From assembly GCA_041399155.1 (NCBI GenBank), contig JAWKTI010000001.1, positions 1,860,001 to 1,924,000 on the forward strand: a DNA stretch of 64,000 nt. The letters run 5' to 3'. This document shows, in pieces, positions 27,034 through 36,523 of the stretch. Each line of letters begins with the position of its first letter. Position 1 is the first letter of the stretch. A program made the translations under genes and the position numbers. The stretch is from Zavarzinella sp. GTDB lineage: Bacteria > Planctomycetota > Planctomycetia > Gemmatales > Gemmataceae. The notes under the pieces are model-generated. The model was not told the origin of the DNA. It was given only the letters and a program-made list of their open reading frames with translations, and did no database searches.

Positions 27034-27954
27034 TCAATACCAAAAGTGAATTCCTGCAAACGGACTGCTTAAGTTGGTATCACCAATCCAGCGATGATCG
27101 TAGCCCATGGTAAATTGCATATGTCCTAAGTGGTAGCCAACACTCGCCCGCATGTGGGACGTGCGGGCAGATCCCAGCATTCCTGTTTCGCCCAGGATAG
27201 TTAATGACACTGGTTCAGCGACAAAAATATCTGATTGAAAGAGAAAATTAATGCCACCGTTAGTCTGGTAACGGTCTGTCAGGATATTTGCACCCATCCC
27301 CAAACGCAATAAAAACACCTGGCTTGTCAATGCACGCAAGGTGGCATTGATCGTACCGATTGTTGTAGAATCGGTACGCCCACCTGGAAGTGATTCATGG
27401 TAATAATCCCACGTGGTGCTTAAGCCCCATTGGTATGTTGCTGATTCCACTGAAACTTCACCACGCAACCGGAAAATGTCGTTAATGGGTAAACCAATTT
27501 CAGCCCCACCCCGAAATGCAATTTCGTGTAGATCGCTCTGATGTAACGATTCGATATCAGACCCACGGAGTGTGCTGTCCGTTAACAGCCAGCCATCAAT
27601 CCCCGAATAAAATGGATAGGGTAAATGACCAATCCATGATCGATGATTTCCGGCAAAAACTTCATCCGCATCAGGATCATATTCCTTTGGAAGTGGTTCA
27701 GGTCCTAACAAAAAGATCCCCAGGAACAAACCATCATCATAAAACGGGTTGACATTACCCCCACTGCTGCGTCGGCGGTAATCATCATGCTGGGCATTCC
27801 GCTTTTTTCGCTCTTCCTCGTCGTTGTCTTCATCTTTCTTCGGTTTCACATCGGTGCGTACTTCCGATAGTTTACCCTGGGCGTGCAGAAGTGTTTGCAT
27901 ACCCGATAGGCAAGCAAACAACATCATCACACAAAAGAGCAAGCGAATTTGCAT
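27034..27954 (-). CDS. Putative secreted or outer-membrane beta-rich protein
   Basis: 306 residues from ATG 27954, chosen because TGGGGAACAG precedes it; ATG 27978 lies upstream of that site. Signal peptide MQIRLLFCVMMLFACLSGMQTLLHAQ. Residues about 30-65 are highly charged (KPKKDEDNDEEERKKRN), followed by an extended, aromatic-rich domain with alternating strands (FRLRGEVSVESATYQWGLS, GYHLGHMQFTMGYDHRW) and a C-terminal aromatic residue (FAGIHFWY), as in outer-membrane beta-barrels. No family recognised. Lies downstream of the S9 peptidase on the same strand, 104 bp apart. Confidence 0.6.
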   Translation of the reverse strand: MQIRLLFCVMMLFACLSGMQTLLHAQGKLSEVRTDVKPKKDEDNDEEERKKRNAQHDDYRRRSSGGNVNPFYDDGLFLGIFLLGPEPLPKEYDPDADEVFAGNHRSWIGHLPYPFYSGIDGWLLTDSTLRGSDIESLHQSDLHEIAFRGGAEIGLPINDIFRLRGEVSVESATYQWGLSTTWDYYHESLPGGRTDSTTIGTINATLRALTSQVFLLRLGMGANILTDRYQTNGGINFLFQSDIFVAEPVSLTILGETGMLGSARTSHMRASVGYHLGHMQFTMGYDHRWIGDTNLSSPFAGIHFWY

Positions 27955-28058
27955 CTGTTCCCCAAAAATACAGCACATTGATTGGCGATACCTTTGAAAA
28001 TGAACCGCTGCAAGATCAATCTTTGCTCAAAATTCGAGTGAAAGGCAAATTTCTCTGT

Positions 28059-30113
28059 TTACTTGGCATTCTTCAGGTATTTGTCAAACCAGGCAAGATC
28101 CCATTCCATCTTTGCCCGACGGTTGTTTAATTTGGATAAACCGTGGGGTTCGCCGGTGTAGGTAATCCACTCGCATGGCACGTGCAGGTATTCTTTCAAC
28201 GCACGATACAGCATCTGACTATGTCCTGGAGGGCAGCGAACATCATTCCCACCCACATGAATAATGGTGGGTGTCGTTACATTCGCAAGATCAAATACTG
28301 GCGAGGTTTTCCGGTACAAATCCGGTTGTTCCCAGGGGTGGCCTTTTTTAAACACTCGTGGATAAGCCGGTTCATCGTTGAAGCCCCACTCTGCACAGGT
28401 ATCCATAATTCCTGCACCACTGCTGGCAGCTTTAAACTTGATGGGCGAGTCTTTCAACGTGATCAAGCAGTTAGTGAGGTAGCCACCATTGCTCCAGCCT
28501 GCTACACCGATGCGGTTGGGATCAACAATACCTTCTTTGATCAGATGCTGGATACCTGCAATAATGTCTTTTACTTCCACATCATTTTCACGGCCGACCA
28601 AATCGGTGAGATATTTGTCACCATAACCTGTCGACCCACGATAGTTGGGGCATAGCACGGCATAACCAGCAGCGGTGAAATACCCACGGGCGTTGTGGGG
28701 GTCGAGCAATACATCCACTTTGGTCGCTGTCGTTGGCCCACCGTGAATTGCAACCACCAGCGGGAGTTTTGTTTTCCCATCCCAGCCATAGGGTAATTCC
28801 AGAATGCCACCTGGTTTGCTGCCGTCTACCGCATTCCACCGAATGTGGCTTACTTTGGGCAACTTCCAATCACTTGTTTGCGGATTGATATCTGTCAATT
28901 TCGTGGGCAGTGCTTTCTTCGCAATATCAGACACAAAGATGTCTGCGAATGCCGTATTGGTCGATAAGATCATTGTCAGTTGTTTCGTTTTGGCACTGGC
29001 ATGCACACCATACACCACGTTATTTTTCAGTTCTGCTGAAACAATCGGAATAATGGACGACCCCGCAGACAATACCGGAGTCACCGTACCTTCTTTTTCC
29101 AGACAGAACAAGAGATGATCATCATCAAACCATTGAATGGGTGAACCGTAACCCTGAACATGAATTTCATCGGGCCTCGGCATCAACCCGGTAGACCATT
29201 GACTATCAGCAATGCTACCAATCACAATCTCAGCGGGATAGGCATCGAACACCGCACAGAAGGCGAACTTCGTTCCATCGGGAGACCACGCCAGCGTTTG
29301 CAGCCAGGCGTGGGGTGATGCCGCTTTTTCTCGGTAGCACGCCGTCGGTGGGGTTACTATATTGCCAGTAGTTTTCGACCAGACATCCACACGGGATCCC
29401 CCTTCCGAACGGATCACAGTATCGTCAAACGCCGTAATCATCGCAATCCGTTCGCCACCTGGTGCAACAGAAAATTCACGAATAAACCGCTGATCATCGA
29501 TAATTTTCTGTTCACGCCAGTTTTTCAATGATAGTTGATGGATTGTAGAAGTGGTCCGCACGCCGTGACCGTATTCCACGGAGGTGTATTTCTTTCGCAG
29601 GTGGGCAAATTCATCCTGATCACGCGTCGTATCGTTCAATTGGTAATAAACAGTTTCAGTGACAGGGTCGTAAGCGTAATCGGCAAGGCCACCTCGCTTG
29701 CGGGTAATAGGGTGAATTTGGTTTCCAGTGATGCCCACCTGCCAGACCTGCGTGGTGCCATTGTACGGCTCCGCATCTCCACCACGTTTGCGGTTCGCCA
29801 GACAATAAATCGATTGCGAATCGCTGCTCCACTGCAAATGGCGTTCGCCTGCCTGATCAAAAGTCAGCCGTTTGGAAAGACGTTCGGAAAGACGTTTGTC
29901 TGTGGACACCACCCACAGATCGGATTTGCGGGTATTCTGGTTTTCGTCCCAACTGGCCAGAGAGTAGGCGATATATTTGCCATCCGGCGACAGCGCCACT
30001 TCGGTGGCTAACCGCAACGAAAAATAATCTTCCGGTACAATCGTGTGGGTTTGTGCCCCCACGGAAGTGGCAAAGACGAACAGAATACTGGTCATTAACA
30101 GGATGCAACGCAC
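28059..30113 (-). CDS. S9-family prolyl oligopeptidase, secreted
   Basis: 684 residues from GTG 30113, preceded by GGGAGAACATC. This start puts a clean signal peptide (RCILLMTSILFVFATSVGAQ) at the N-terminus; the longer reading to 30272 has no ribosome-binding site and buries it. An N-terminal beta-propeller (TVALSPDGKYIAYSLAS-type repeats, about 20-400) is followed by the alpha/beta hydrolase domain with the catalytic Ser in GVAGWSNGGYLTN and the His in TGEPHGLSKL; HGGPTTATKVD carries the oxyanion region. Typical of S9C acylaminoacyl-peptidase-like enzymes that degrade oligopeptides outside the cytoplasm. Confidence 0.92.
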   Translation of the reverse strand: MRCILLMTSILFVFATSVGAQTHTIVPEDYFSLRLATEVALSPDGKYIAYSLASWDENQNTRKSDLWVVSTDKRLSERLSKRLTFDQAGERHLQWSSDSQSIYCLANRKRGGDAEPYNGTTQVWQVGITGNQIHPITRKRGGLADYAYDPVTETVYYQLNDTTRDQDEFAHLRKKYTSVEYGHGVRTTSTIHQLSLKNWREQKIIDDQRFIREFSVAPGGERIAMITAFDDTVIRSEGGSRVDVWSKTTGNIVTPPTACYREKAASPHAWLQTLAWSPDGTKFAFCAVFDAYPAEIVIGSIADSQWSTGLMPRPDEIHVQGYGSPIQWFDDDHLLFCLEKEGTVTPVLSAGSSIIPIVSAELKNNVVYGVHASAKTKQLTMILSTNTAFADIFVSDIAKKALPTKLTDINPQTSDWKLPKVSHIRWNAVDGSKPGGILELPYGWDGKTKLPLVVAIHGGPTTATKVDVLLDPHNARGYFTAAGYAVLCPNYRGSTGYGDKYLTDLVGRENDVEVKDIIAGIQHLIKEGIVDPNRIGVAGWSNGGYLTNCLITLKDSPIKFKAASSGAGIMDTCAEWGFNDEPAYPRVFKKGHPWEQPDLYRKTSPVFDLANVTTPTIIHVGGNDVRCPPGHSQMLYRALKEYLHVPCEWITYTGEPHGLSKLNNRRAKMEWDLAWFDKYLKNAK

Positions 30114-30511
30114 GATGTTCTCCCTTTGATCTTTGGAACAAAGAAAATTCTTATTGAGTTTGAAAAACAACGACATGAAAACTCTGCCGGTCATTTCCGA
30201 TACTCTTATATCTCGAATTTGATCGAAATCAGAAATTTCCGTCTGAAGCCTTCCCATTTGCGGCACGTGCAACTGGAAATAATTTCACATCATATGTTAA
30301 GACGAGAGATTATGTACAAAAGTTCATTAAAAATTCGATTTTTTTTCAAAAAATGTTTCAAATTCTTTTATAGCAAGGACTTATGGCCGATAGCAATTTT
30401 CGGATTGCAAGAATTTTTGCATTTTACCAGTGAATGTGCTCCTGAACGTTGATCAAAATTTGCGAAGAACAAGTAATGTGGTGTAAGATATTTCTGAACA
30501 GGAAATCACCG
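30114..30511. other. 398-bp divergent intergenic region
   Basis: Separates the S9 peptidase (minus) from aat (plus). It is AT-rich with long T and A runs and must contain both promoters. A reading frame covering 30126-30452 has no ribosome-binding site or coding character and I do not accept it as a gene. Confidence 0.35.
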
Positions 30512-31204
30512 ATGAGCGAGCAGCCCAGGGATATTATTCGTTATTGGTACGACCCCCGAAGTGCGGGAGAAGACGGCTTGATTGGCGTGGGCGGTGATTT
30601 GACAGCTGCCACGTTGAGACAGGCTTATCAGGACGGTGTTTTTCCCTGGTTTAATGAAGACGACCCAATTATGTGGTGGTCGCCTGATCCGAGAGGGGTT
30701 TTCAGCGTCGCTGAAGGAATCTACATTTCCCACCGTCTAGCACGTCGACTTCGCACGGTTTCGTGGAAAATCACATGTAATCAAGCATTCAGCGATGTAA
30801 TGCAAGCGTGTTCGGTGCGACAGGAAGGCAGTTGGATTCATGAACGAATGATTCGAGCTTACAGCAGATTTCACCGTACTGGTTTTGCCCACAGTATTGA
30901 AGTTTGGGACAGTACGGAGTTAATTGGCGGTGTCTACGGAGTTGCGGTGGGAGCTCTTTTTGCAGCGGAATCGATGTTTCATCGTGCCACCGATGCCTCG
31001 AAAGTAGCACTTGTCTACTTGATGCAGCACCTTCGAAAACAGAATTTTCTGGTGATGGATACCCAAATGACCACCCCACATACGAAATCAATGGGGGCAT
31101 TTGATATCCCGCGTGGATGCTATCTTGATATTCTTGATCGACTGGCAAAAGAAAAAGACGTACATTTCCAACCAGAGCAATTTTCTGGCGAATGGAAAAA
31201 TTAG
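30512..31204 (+). CDS. aat: Leucyl/phenylalanyl-tRNA--protein transferase
   Basis: 230 residues from ATG 30512, seven bases after AGGAAA; an upstream reading from 30449 is not supported. Aat transfers Leu or Phe to N-terminal Arg or Lys of proteins, making them ClpS/ClpAP N-end-rule substrates. Family signatures: GLIGVGGDLTAATLRQAYQDGVFPWF, MWWSPDPRGVF, HSIEVWDSTELIGGVYGVAVGALFAAESMFH and the acceptor-site region TTPHTKSMGAFDIPR. Length is normal. Convergent with the histidine-kinase gene at 31224. Confidence 0.95.
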   Translation: MSEQPRDIIRYWYDPRSAGEDGLIGVGGDLTAATLRQAYQDGVFPWFNEDDPIMWWSPDPRGVFSVAEGIYISHRLARRLRTVSWKITCNQAFSDVMQACSVRQEGSWIHERMIRAYSRFHRTGFAHSIEVWDSTELIGGVYGVAVGALFAAESMFHRATDASKVALVYLMQHLRKQNFLVMDTQMTTPHTKSMGAFDIPRGCYLDILDRLAKEKDVHFQPEQFSGEWKN

Positions 31205-31223
31205 TATTTCCTAACAATTCCAA

Positions 31224-31904
31224 CTATTTTGGAAAATAAAGAGAAAACATGGTACCTTTTCCAACTTCACTTTGAACCAGAATCTTCCCACCGTGGGCTT
31301 CGACAATTCTTCGAGTAGTTGGCAAACCAAGCCCACTCCCACCTGGTTTCGTGGTGTGAAACGGTTGAAAAAGCTTTGGAATCTGCTCTGAAGGAATGCC
31401 TTTTCCGTTGTCGATCACATCCAGCACCACAAAGTCGTCTTCAAGACGTGTCTGCAAAATAATCTCCCCACCTTCTGGCATGGCCTGCTCAGCATTCATC
31501 ATCAGATTTAGTAACGCCTGTTTCAGAAGTTGCTGATCAACCATGATCAACGGAATACTGGGAGAAGCGTGCAGGACAATTTCGATACCAGCCGCATTTG
31601 AAGTGGGCTGAAAAAAGTCGATCATTTCCTGAACTACGGAATGAATATCCGTTGATTGCTTGTAGAGTTGTTCTGCACGTGCGAAACGAAGAAAATCGTT
31701 CGAAATTGAAACAAGTCTCTGGCACTGGTTCAATAATCGATTGATTCGTTGTTGTGCTCGCCTTTCCTTTGGGCTTTCCGGTTGGGCAAAATCTTCTGCA
31801 AGAAGTTGCAGGTTCAGATTCAGCGTGCTGACGTGATTTTTCACCTCATGCACGAAACCCCCTGCCAGTTCCGCAATTTCGGCAACAGCAGTACCCGTGC
31901 TCAT
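31224..31904 (-). CDS. Soluble sensor histidine kinase (HisKA-HATPase)
   Basis: 226 residues from ATG 31904; a TTG at 31919 would add five. It consists almost only of the transmitter: HisKA with GGFVHEVKNHVSTLNLNLQLL (phospho-His in VHEVKN), then HATPase with NLMMNAEQAMPEGGEI (N box), VIDNGKGIPSEQIPKLF (G1), PFHTTKPGGSGLGLPTTRRI (F/G2). No input domain, membrane segment or receiver, so its signal must come through a partner protein. The N-box and H-box wording resembles NtrB/ZraS-type kinases. No response regulator is adjacent. Confidence 0.88.
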   Translation of the reverse strand: MSTGTAVAEIAELAGGFVHEVKNHVSTLNLNLQLLAEDFAQPESPKERRAQQRINRLLNQCQRLVSISNDFLRFARAEQLYKQSTDIHSVVQEMIDFFQPTSNAAGIEIVLHASPSIPLIMVDQQLLKQALLNLMMNAEQAMPEGGEIILQTRLEDDFVVLDVIDNGKGIPSEQIPKLFQPFHTTKPGGSGLGLPTTRRIVEAHGGKILVQSEVGKGTMFSLYFPK

Positions 31905-32032
31905 GACATCAACCAGCAAAAAGGTGAAAGTACCAGAAATCTATCAATCGTTTAGTTTACGAATCAAGCGAAAAAGTGCAAAAAGTTCCACTGCTGTTAC
32001 CTGCTCAAGAAAATTATCTGGTCCGACACAAC

Positions 32033-32322
32033 TCAATTGACAGCAATCAGCCCCCGCTGATCGGCGATCATGGCATCAAATTTCTGCAATCGTGAAGCAG
32101 TGGTCGGTTTTTGTAATAATTCGTGCAGAGTTTGAAATTTACGCACTCGTTCACCAATGACTGTAACTTCCTGTTGGCCTTCTTTTTCGTCCTTGTTCAA
32201 GTCTTTTTTCGATTCCCTGCCGTTCGATGCGATATGTGACTGGTAGCAACTGATTACCCCTTCAAATTGTTTTGCGTGAACAAGTTGGTTTTTTCATCGA
32301 TTTCTAATGAATAATCACTCAT
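32033..32322 (-). CDS. Small hypothetical protein, frameshifted (candidate)
   Basis: An ATG at 32322 (MSDYSLEIDEKTNLFTQ) runs to a G4 tract at 32257-32260 and stops just after it; the adjacent frame continues from the tract as VISCYQSHIASNGRESKKD and ends QKFDAMIADQRGLIAVN at 32033. Adding one G gives a single frame of 96 residues. Charged, helical, without recognisable family; no good ribosome-binding site. The span is 3n+2 bases, as for the other genes with a one-base loss in this sequence. Support is only coding-like composition plus that pattern. Confidence 0.35.
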
Positions 32323-32388
32323 TTTTTCTTTTTTTGGCGAATTTTTCCAACCTACTCAGACAAAATACTGAATTTAAGTATATATTAT

Positions 32389-32412
32389 TTAAGTGAAAAA
32401 TATTTCACTTAA
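32389..32412. promoter_or_regulatory. Palindromic element upstream of the DUF1549 gene
   Basis: TTAAGTGAAA and TTTCACTTAA form a perfect 10-bp inverted repeat around AATA, 118 bases before the DUF1549 ATG. Its core AAGTGAA-N6-TTCACTT recurs with the same spacing at 62694-62713, upstream of another secreted-protein gene. This suggests an operator or sigma-linked control element. It could also terminate a transcript entering from the right, but no gene ends there on the plus strand. Confidence 0.45.
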
Positions 32413-32530
32413 TTTACTTTCTGCCTACTGGACGGGCATAACTTGCTGGTAGAAGTTTGAATTAGGAAAGCTGAATGACATCGATTACAATAATACCATC
32501 CCGCTGGTTCTTTCATTAACAAATGGAATC

Positions 32531-35020
32531 ATGAAAAAATATTCTCTCCCCATCGCACTTTTTTTCACTGCTGTTTGCCAAGTTTCCGCACAGCCACTGA
32601 AGGAACTCGATTACAATCGAGACGTGCAGCCAATTCTGAGCGAAAACTGCTTTCATTGCCACGGTCCGGATGCCAAGCAACGGAAAGGAAACCTGCGTCT
32701 GGATACATTCGGAGGTGCCACTGGCAAAGATGGTGGTGCCGTGGGGATTATTCCAGGAAAAAGCAACGGCAGTGAGTTGGTGGCCCGCATCGACAGCAAA
32801 GATCGCTTTGAAATGATGCCCCCGCCAGATTCCAATCGGAAGATGACCCCTGAACAGAAGGCAATCCTGAAAATCTGGATCGACCAGGGTGCAAAATACG
32901 CACCACACTGGGCATTCGTACCGCCAAAGCGGCCACTTGTTCCAGAAGTACCCCCAAGTAGCCAGATAAACAATCCGATTGATCAGTTTATTGTGGCTCG
33001 CCTGACCAAAGAAAAAATTAGCCAATCTCCTGAAGCGGATCCTGCAAAACTGCTGAGGCGATTGACTCTAGATCTAACTGGCTTACCACCCACGCTGGAA
33101 GAATTAGACACCTATTTGGCTGCAGATCCTGCAGATCGCTACGAAAAGGCCGTGGATCGCTTGCTGGGATCACCAAGGTTTGGTGAGCGGATGATGTGGG
33201 ACTGGTTGGAATCTGCCCGTTACGCAGATACCAATGGCTATCAGGGCGATCCAACGCGGGCAATGTGGTACTGGCGTGACTGGGCATTAAATGCTTTCAA
33301 TGCCAACATGCCATTCGACCAATTTTCAATTGAACAATTGGCAGGCGACTTGATGCCACAACCTACAAGGGATCAACTTGTTGCTACGGGTTTTCACCGC
33401 AACCACATGATCAATGGTGAAGGTGGTCGTATTGCAGAAGAATCTCGCGTGGAGTATGTGTTCGATCGCGTGGAAACCACCGGGACCATCTGGATGGGGC
33501 TTACCTTCAACTGCTGTCGGTGCCACGACCATAAATATGATCCGCTGCTGCAAAAAGAATATTACCAGTTGAGTGCGTTCTTTAATTCGATTGCTGAAGA
33601 AGGTGGGCCTCGTGCAGGACTAATGGAACCAACACTTTCCTTGCCCACACCCGAACAGGAAACCCAGCAACAATTGTTGCAGATAAAAATAAAAGCGCTG
33701 AAAGATGCTGTGGCACCAATGCAGGCCGAATTATTGAAGCATTATTCGAAATGGCTTTCAACAATCGATAGCAAACAACTTCCCGCACCACTTGCTAAAT
33801 TATTGGAAAAATCTGCATCAACACTTACAGCAGCCGAACAACAGCAATTGCAGAAGCATTTTTTGGAATTGGATGCGGAATACAAATCGCTGCAGCAAAC
33901 GATCACCAAGTTAGAGCAGAATCTGGATCAGCTCAACAAATCAATACCCAGAACGATGATTATGCGAGACCGCCTCACTCCACGTGCGACACATGTGTTG
34001 ATCAAAGGTGCCTATAACCAATACGGTGAAAAAGTTTCGCATGGCGTGCCAAATGTGTTGCCACCGATGCCGAAAGACACAGGAATGAACCGATATTCTT
34101 TGGCTAAATGGATCATGGCCGATTCTCATCCCCTAACAGCTCGGGTATTGGCGAATCGATTCTGGCAGCAATTTTTTGGTATTGGCCTGGTAAAAACTCC
34201 TGAAGATTTCGGTTTGCAGGGTGAACGGCCTTCCCATCCGGAGTTACTCGATTGGCTGGCAGTGGAGTTTCGCGATAACAATTGGGATCTGAAGAAATTC
34301 CTTCGCCTGCTGGTAACCAGTCATACTTATCGGCAATCTTCCAACTACACTGGAGACATCGCTGAACGTGACCCTGAAAATCGCCTGCTCTCCCACAGTG
34401 GGCGACGACGACTACCCAGTTGGATGTTGCGTGATCAGGCGCTGGCAATGGCAGGATTACTGGTTGAGCATGTGGGTGGCCCACCAGTGCGGGGCTATCA
34501 GCCACCTGGAATCTGGGAAGATGCCACCTTCGGCCAGATCAAATATACCCAGCAAACTGGCACTGCCCTTTACCGGAGAAGCATCTATCAGTTCTGGCGT
34601 CGAATTGTCGGCCCTACCATGTTTTTTGATGTCGCCAACCGGCAGAATTGTGTTGTCCAGGTGACACAAACAAACACCCCACTGCATGCTTTAACCTTGA
34701 TGAACGATGTCACCTATGTCGAAGCAGCACGGGTAATTGCACAGAACCTCATATCAACAAACGCTTCCACAAGTGACCGGATAAAACAATTGTTCCGTGA
34801 GGCAACGGCCCGCCCACCCTCAGCAGAAGAAACAGTCATTTTATTGCAGCGCTATGAGGGTTATCTGAAAACGTTCACTTCAAAGCAAGATGAGGCAAAA
34901 GCACTGCTTCAGGTGGGGGAAAGTAAACCACCAGCCAGCCTGAATGCTGTTGAATTAGCTGCGTGGACCAGTATGGCGATGCTGGTTCTGAATCTCGATG
35001 AAGTATTGAGCCAGGAGTAA
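32531..35020 (+). CDS. PSCyt1-DUF1549-DUF1553 secreted protein
   Basis: 829 residues with signal peptide MKKYSLPIALFFTAVCQVSA. The N-terminal planctomycete cytochrome c-like domain has one haem motif C40-x-x-C43-H44 in SENCFHCHGPDAKQRKG. DUF1549 follows (about 150-350: FIVARLTKEKISQSPEA, LTLDLTGLPPTLEELD, WLESARYADTNGYQGD), then a coiled-coil insert (about 370-480) and DUF1553 (about 520-780: SLAKWIMADSHPLTARVLANRFW, TNTPLHALTLMNDVTYVEAAR). These proteins are always paired with a DUF1501 protein, encoded directly downstream with no gap, and are thought to take part in polysaccharide or sulfated-compound breakdown outside the cytoplasm. Function is not experimentally settled. Confidence 0.93.
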   Translation: MKKYSLPIALFFTAVCQVSAQPLKELDYNRDVQPILSENCFHCHGPDAKQRKGNLRLDTFGGATGKDGGAVGIIPGKSNGSELVARIDSKDRFEMMPPPDSNRKMTPEQKAILKIWIDQGAKYAPHWAFVPPKRPLVPEVPPSSQINNPIDQFIVARLTKEKISQSPEADPAKLLRRLTLDLTGLPPTLEELDTYLAADPADRYEKAVDRLLGSPRFGERMMWDWLESARYADTNGYQGDPTRAMWYWRDWALNAFNANMPFDQFSIEQLAGDLMPQPTRDQLVATGFHRNHMINGEGGRIAEESRVEYVFDRVETTGTIWMGLTFNCCRCHDHKYDPLLQKEYYQLSAFFNSIAEEGGPRAGLMEPTLSLPTPEQETQQQLLQIKIKALKDAVAPMQAELLKHYSKWLSTIDSKQLPAPLAKLLEKSASTLTAAEQQQLQKHFLELDAEYKSLQQTITKLEQNLDQLNKSIPRTMIMRDRLTPRATHVLIKGAYNQYGEKVSHGVPNVLPPMPKDTGMNRYSLAKWIMADSHPLTARVLANRFWQQFFGIGLVKTPEDFGLQGERPSHPELLDWLAVEFRDNNWDLKKFLRLLVTSHTYRQSSNYTGDIAERDPENRLLSHSGRRRLPSWMLRDQALAMAGLLVEHVGGPPVRGYQPPGIWEDATFGQIKYTQQTGTALYRRSIYQFWRRIVGPTMFFDVANRQNCVVQVTQTNTPLHALTLMNDVTYVEAARVIAQNLISTNASTSDRIKQLFREATARPPSAEETVILLQRYEGYLKTFTSKQDEAKALLQVGESKPPASLNAVELAAWTSMAMLVLNLDEVLSQE

Positions 35021-36471
35021 ATGATGCACCACAAATCACAAATTCAGGCAGAACTTACCCGGCGTGCGTTGTTCTCTAACACCGCGGGTGGACTGGGTAC
35101 CTTTGCCCTGGCAGATCTTCTTCACCAAAGTGGTGCTGCCCAGGAAGCTACTACTGCGTTACCAGGATTACCTCATTTTGCCCCAAAAGCAAAACGTGTG
35201 ATCTATCTTTTCATGAATGGTGCCCCACCCCACCTGGATACGTTTGATTACAAACCAAAGATGGAAAAGTTTCGTGGGCAGGAAATCCCGGATCGATCCA
35301 CAAGAATCAACGATTATCCACAATGACCCAGGGTGCAAAAAAACTGGTACTTCCACCCTACCCGAAGTTTCAGCAGCATGGCAAGTCAGGTGCCTGGGTT
35401 TGCGATTTTCTTCCCCACACGGCAAAGATCGTTGACGACATTTGTTTTGTGAAGTCGATGCATTCCAGTGCGGTCAACCACGCACCTGCAATTACGTTCT
35501 TTCTGACAGGTTCGGAAATGCCAGGCCGACCCAGTATGGGTTCCTGGCTGAGTTACGGATTAGGCGATTCCAGCAAAAACCTGCCTTCGTTCTGTGTGAT
35601 GACTTCTCGAGATAAAGAAGCGAGTTGCGGCCAGATTTTCTACGATTTTTACTGGGGCAGTGGCTTTCTGCCTTCCCGTCATCAGGGTGTGAAATTCCGT
35701 AGCGGTGGTGACCCTGTCTTATATTTAAGCAACCCAAACGGCTTCAGCCGTGAAGCCCGGCGGGGCATGCTGGATGATCTTGCCAAATTGAATCAGATGC
35801 ACCATCAGCGGGTGCAGGATCCGGAAATTCTGACTCGGATTGCCCAGTACGAAATGGCGTATCGGATGCAGGCAAGCGTACCGGAATTAACTGATTTCAA
35901 ATCAGAAACGAAGCAGGTGCTGGAGTCTTATGGACCAGATGTTATGCGAGCAGGTTCATTTGCGTACAACTGCCTGATGGCACGAAGGCTGGTGGAACGT
36001 GGGGTGCGTTTTGTGCAATTGATGCACGCTGGCTGGGATCACCACCGCAATTTGACCTACCAATTCGAAACGCAATGCAAAGATACCGATCAACCCGCTG
36101 CAGCTCTGGTACAGGACTTAAAACGCCTGGGCCTGCTGGAAGACACCCTGGTAATCTGGGGTGGGGAGTTCGGCAGAACACCATTTCTACAAGGTGATTT
36201 TGCGAACAAGAAAAACTGGGGACGCGATCACCACCCCTATGCGTTCACAATCTGGATGGCAGGTGGTGGAGTGAAGCCTGGGATCTCTTATGGTTCATCT
36301 GACGATTTTGGTTACAATGCAGTCGAAAACCGCGTTGATGCCCATGATTTTGCGGCAACTATCCTGCATCTGCTTGGAATTGACCACGAAAAACTGACTT
36401 TTCGTTTTCAAGGAAGGCAATATCGCCTGACCGATGTCCATGGCAAAGTTGTGAAAAATATCCTTGCTTAA
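35021..36471 (+). CDS. DUF1501 protein with Tat-like signal, frameshifted in the given sequence
   Basis: The N-terminal part (35021 to about 35293) begins MMHHKSQIQAELTRRALF with a twin-Arg-type signal (TRRALF) and runs through APHLDTFDYKPKMEKFRGQEIPD. The rest is in another frame: SIHKNQRLSTMTQGAKKLV leads into PPYPKFQQHGKSGAWVCDFLPH. Adding one T at about 35293 (GATCG to GATTCG) joins them; the span is 3n+2 bases, 483 residues when repaired. The body has DUF1501 landmarks: SFAYNCLMARRLVERGVRFVQL, DTLVIWGGEFGRTPF and NWGRDHHPYAFTIWMAGGGV, an alkaline-phosphatase-like fold. Immediate partner of the DUF1549 gene. Confidence 0.92.
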
Positions 36472-36523
36472 TTACGATGAATTTTCCCATAATTGAACTG
36501 ATTGAATAATCAAAGGAAAAATA

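Noticed and set aside
30126..30452. Reading frame of 108 residues in the gap before aat
   Set aside because: AT-rich composition, no ribosome-binding site, and it covers the divergent promoter zone and the rejected N-terminal extension of the S9 peptidase.
35313..35321. Perfect DnaA-box sequence TTATCCACA
   Set aside because: A single copy inside the conserved DUF1501 coding sequence; no cluster of boxes or AT-rich unwinding region, so not an origin.
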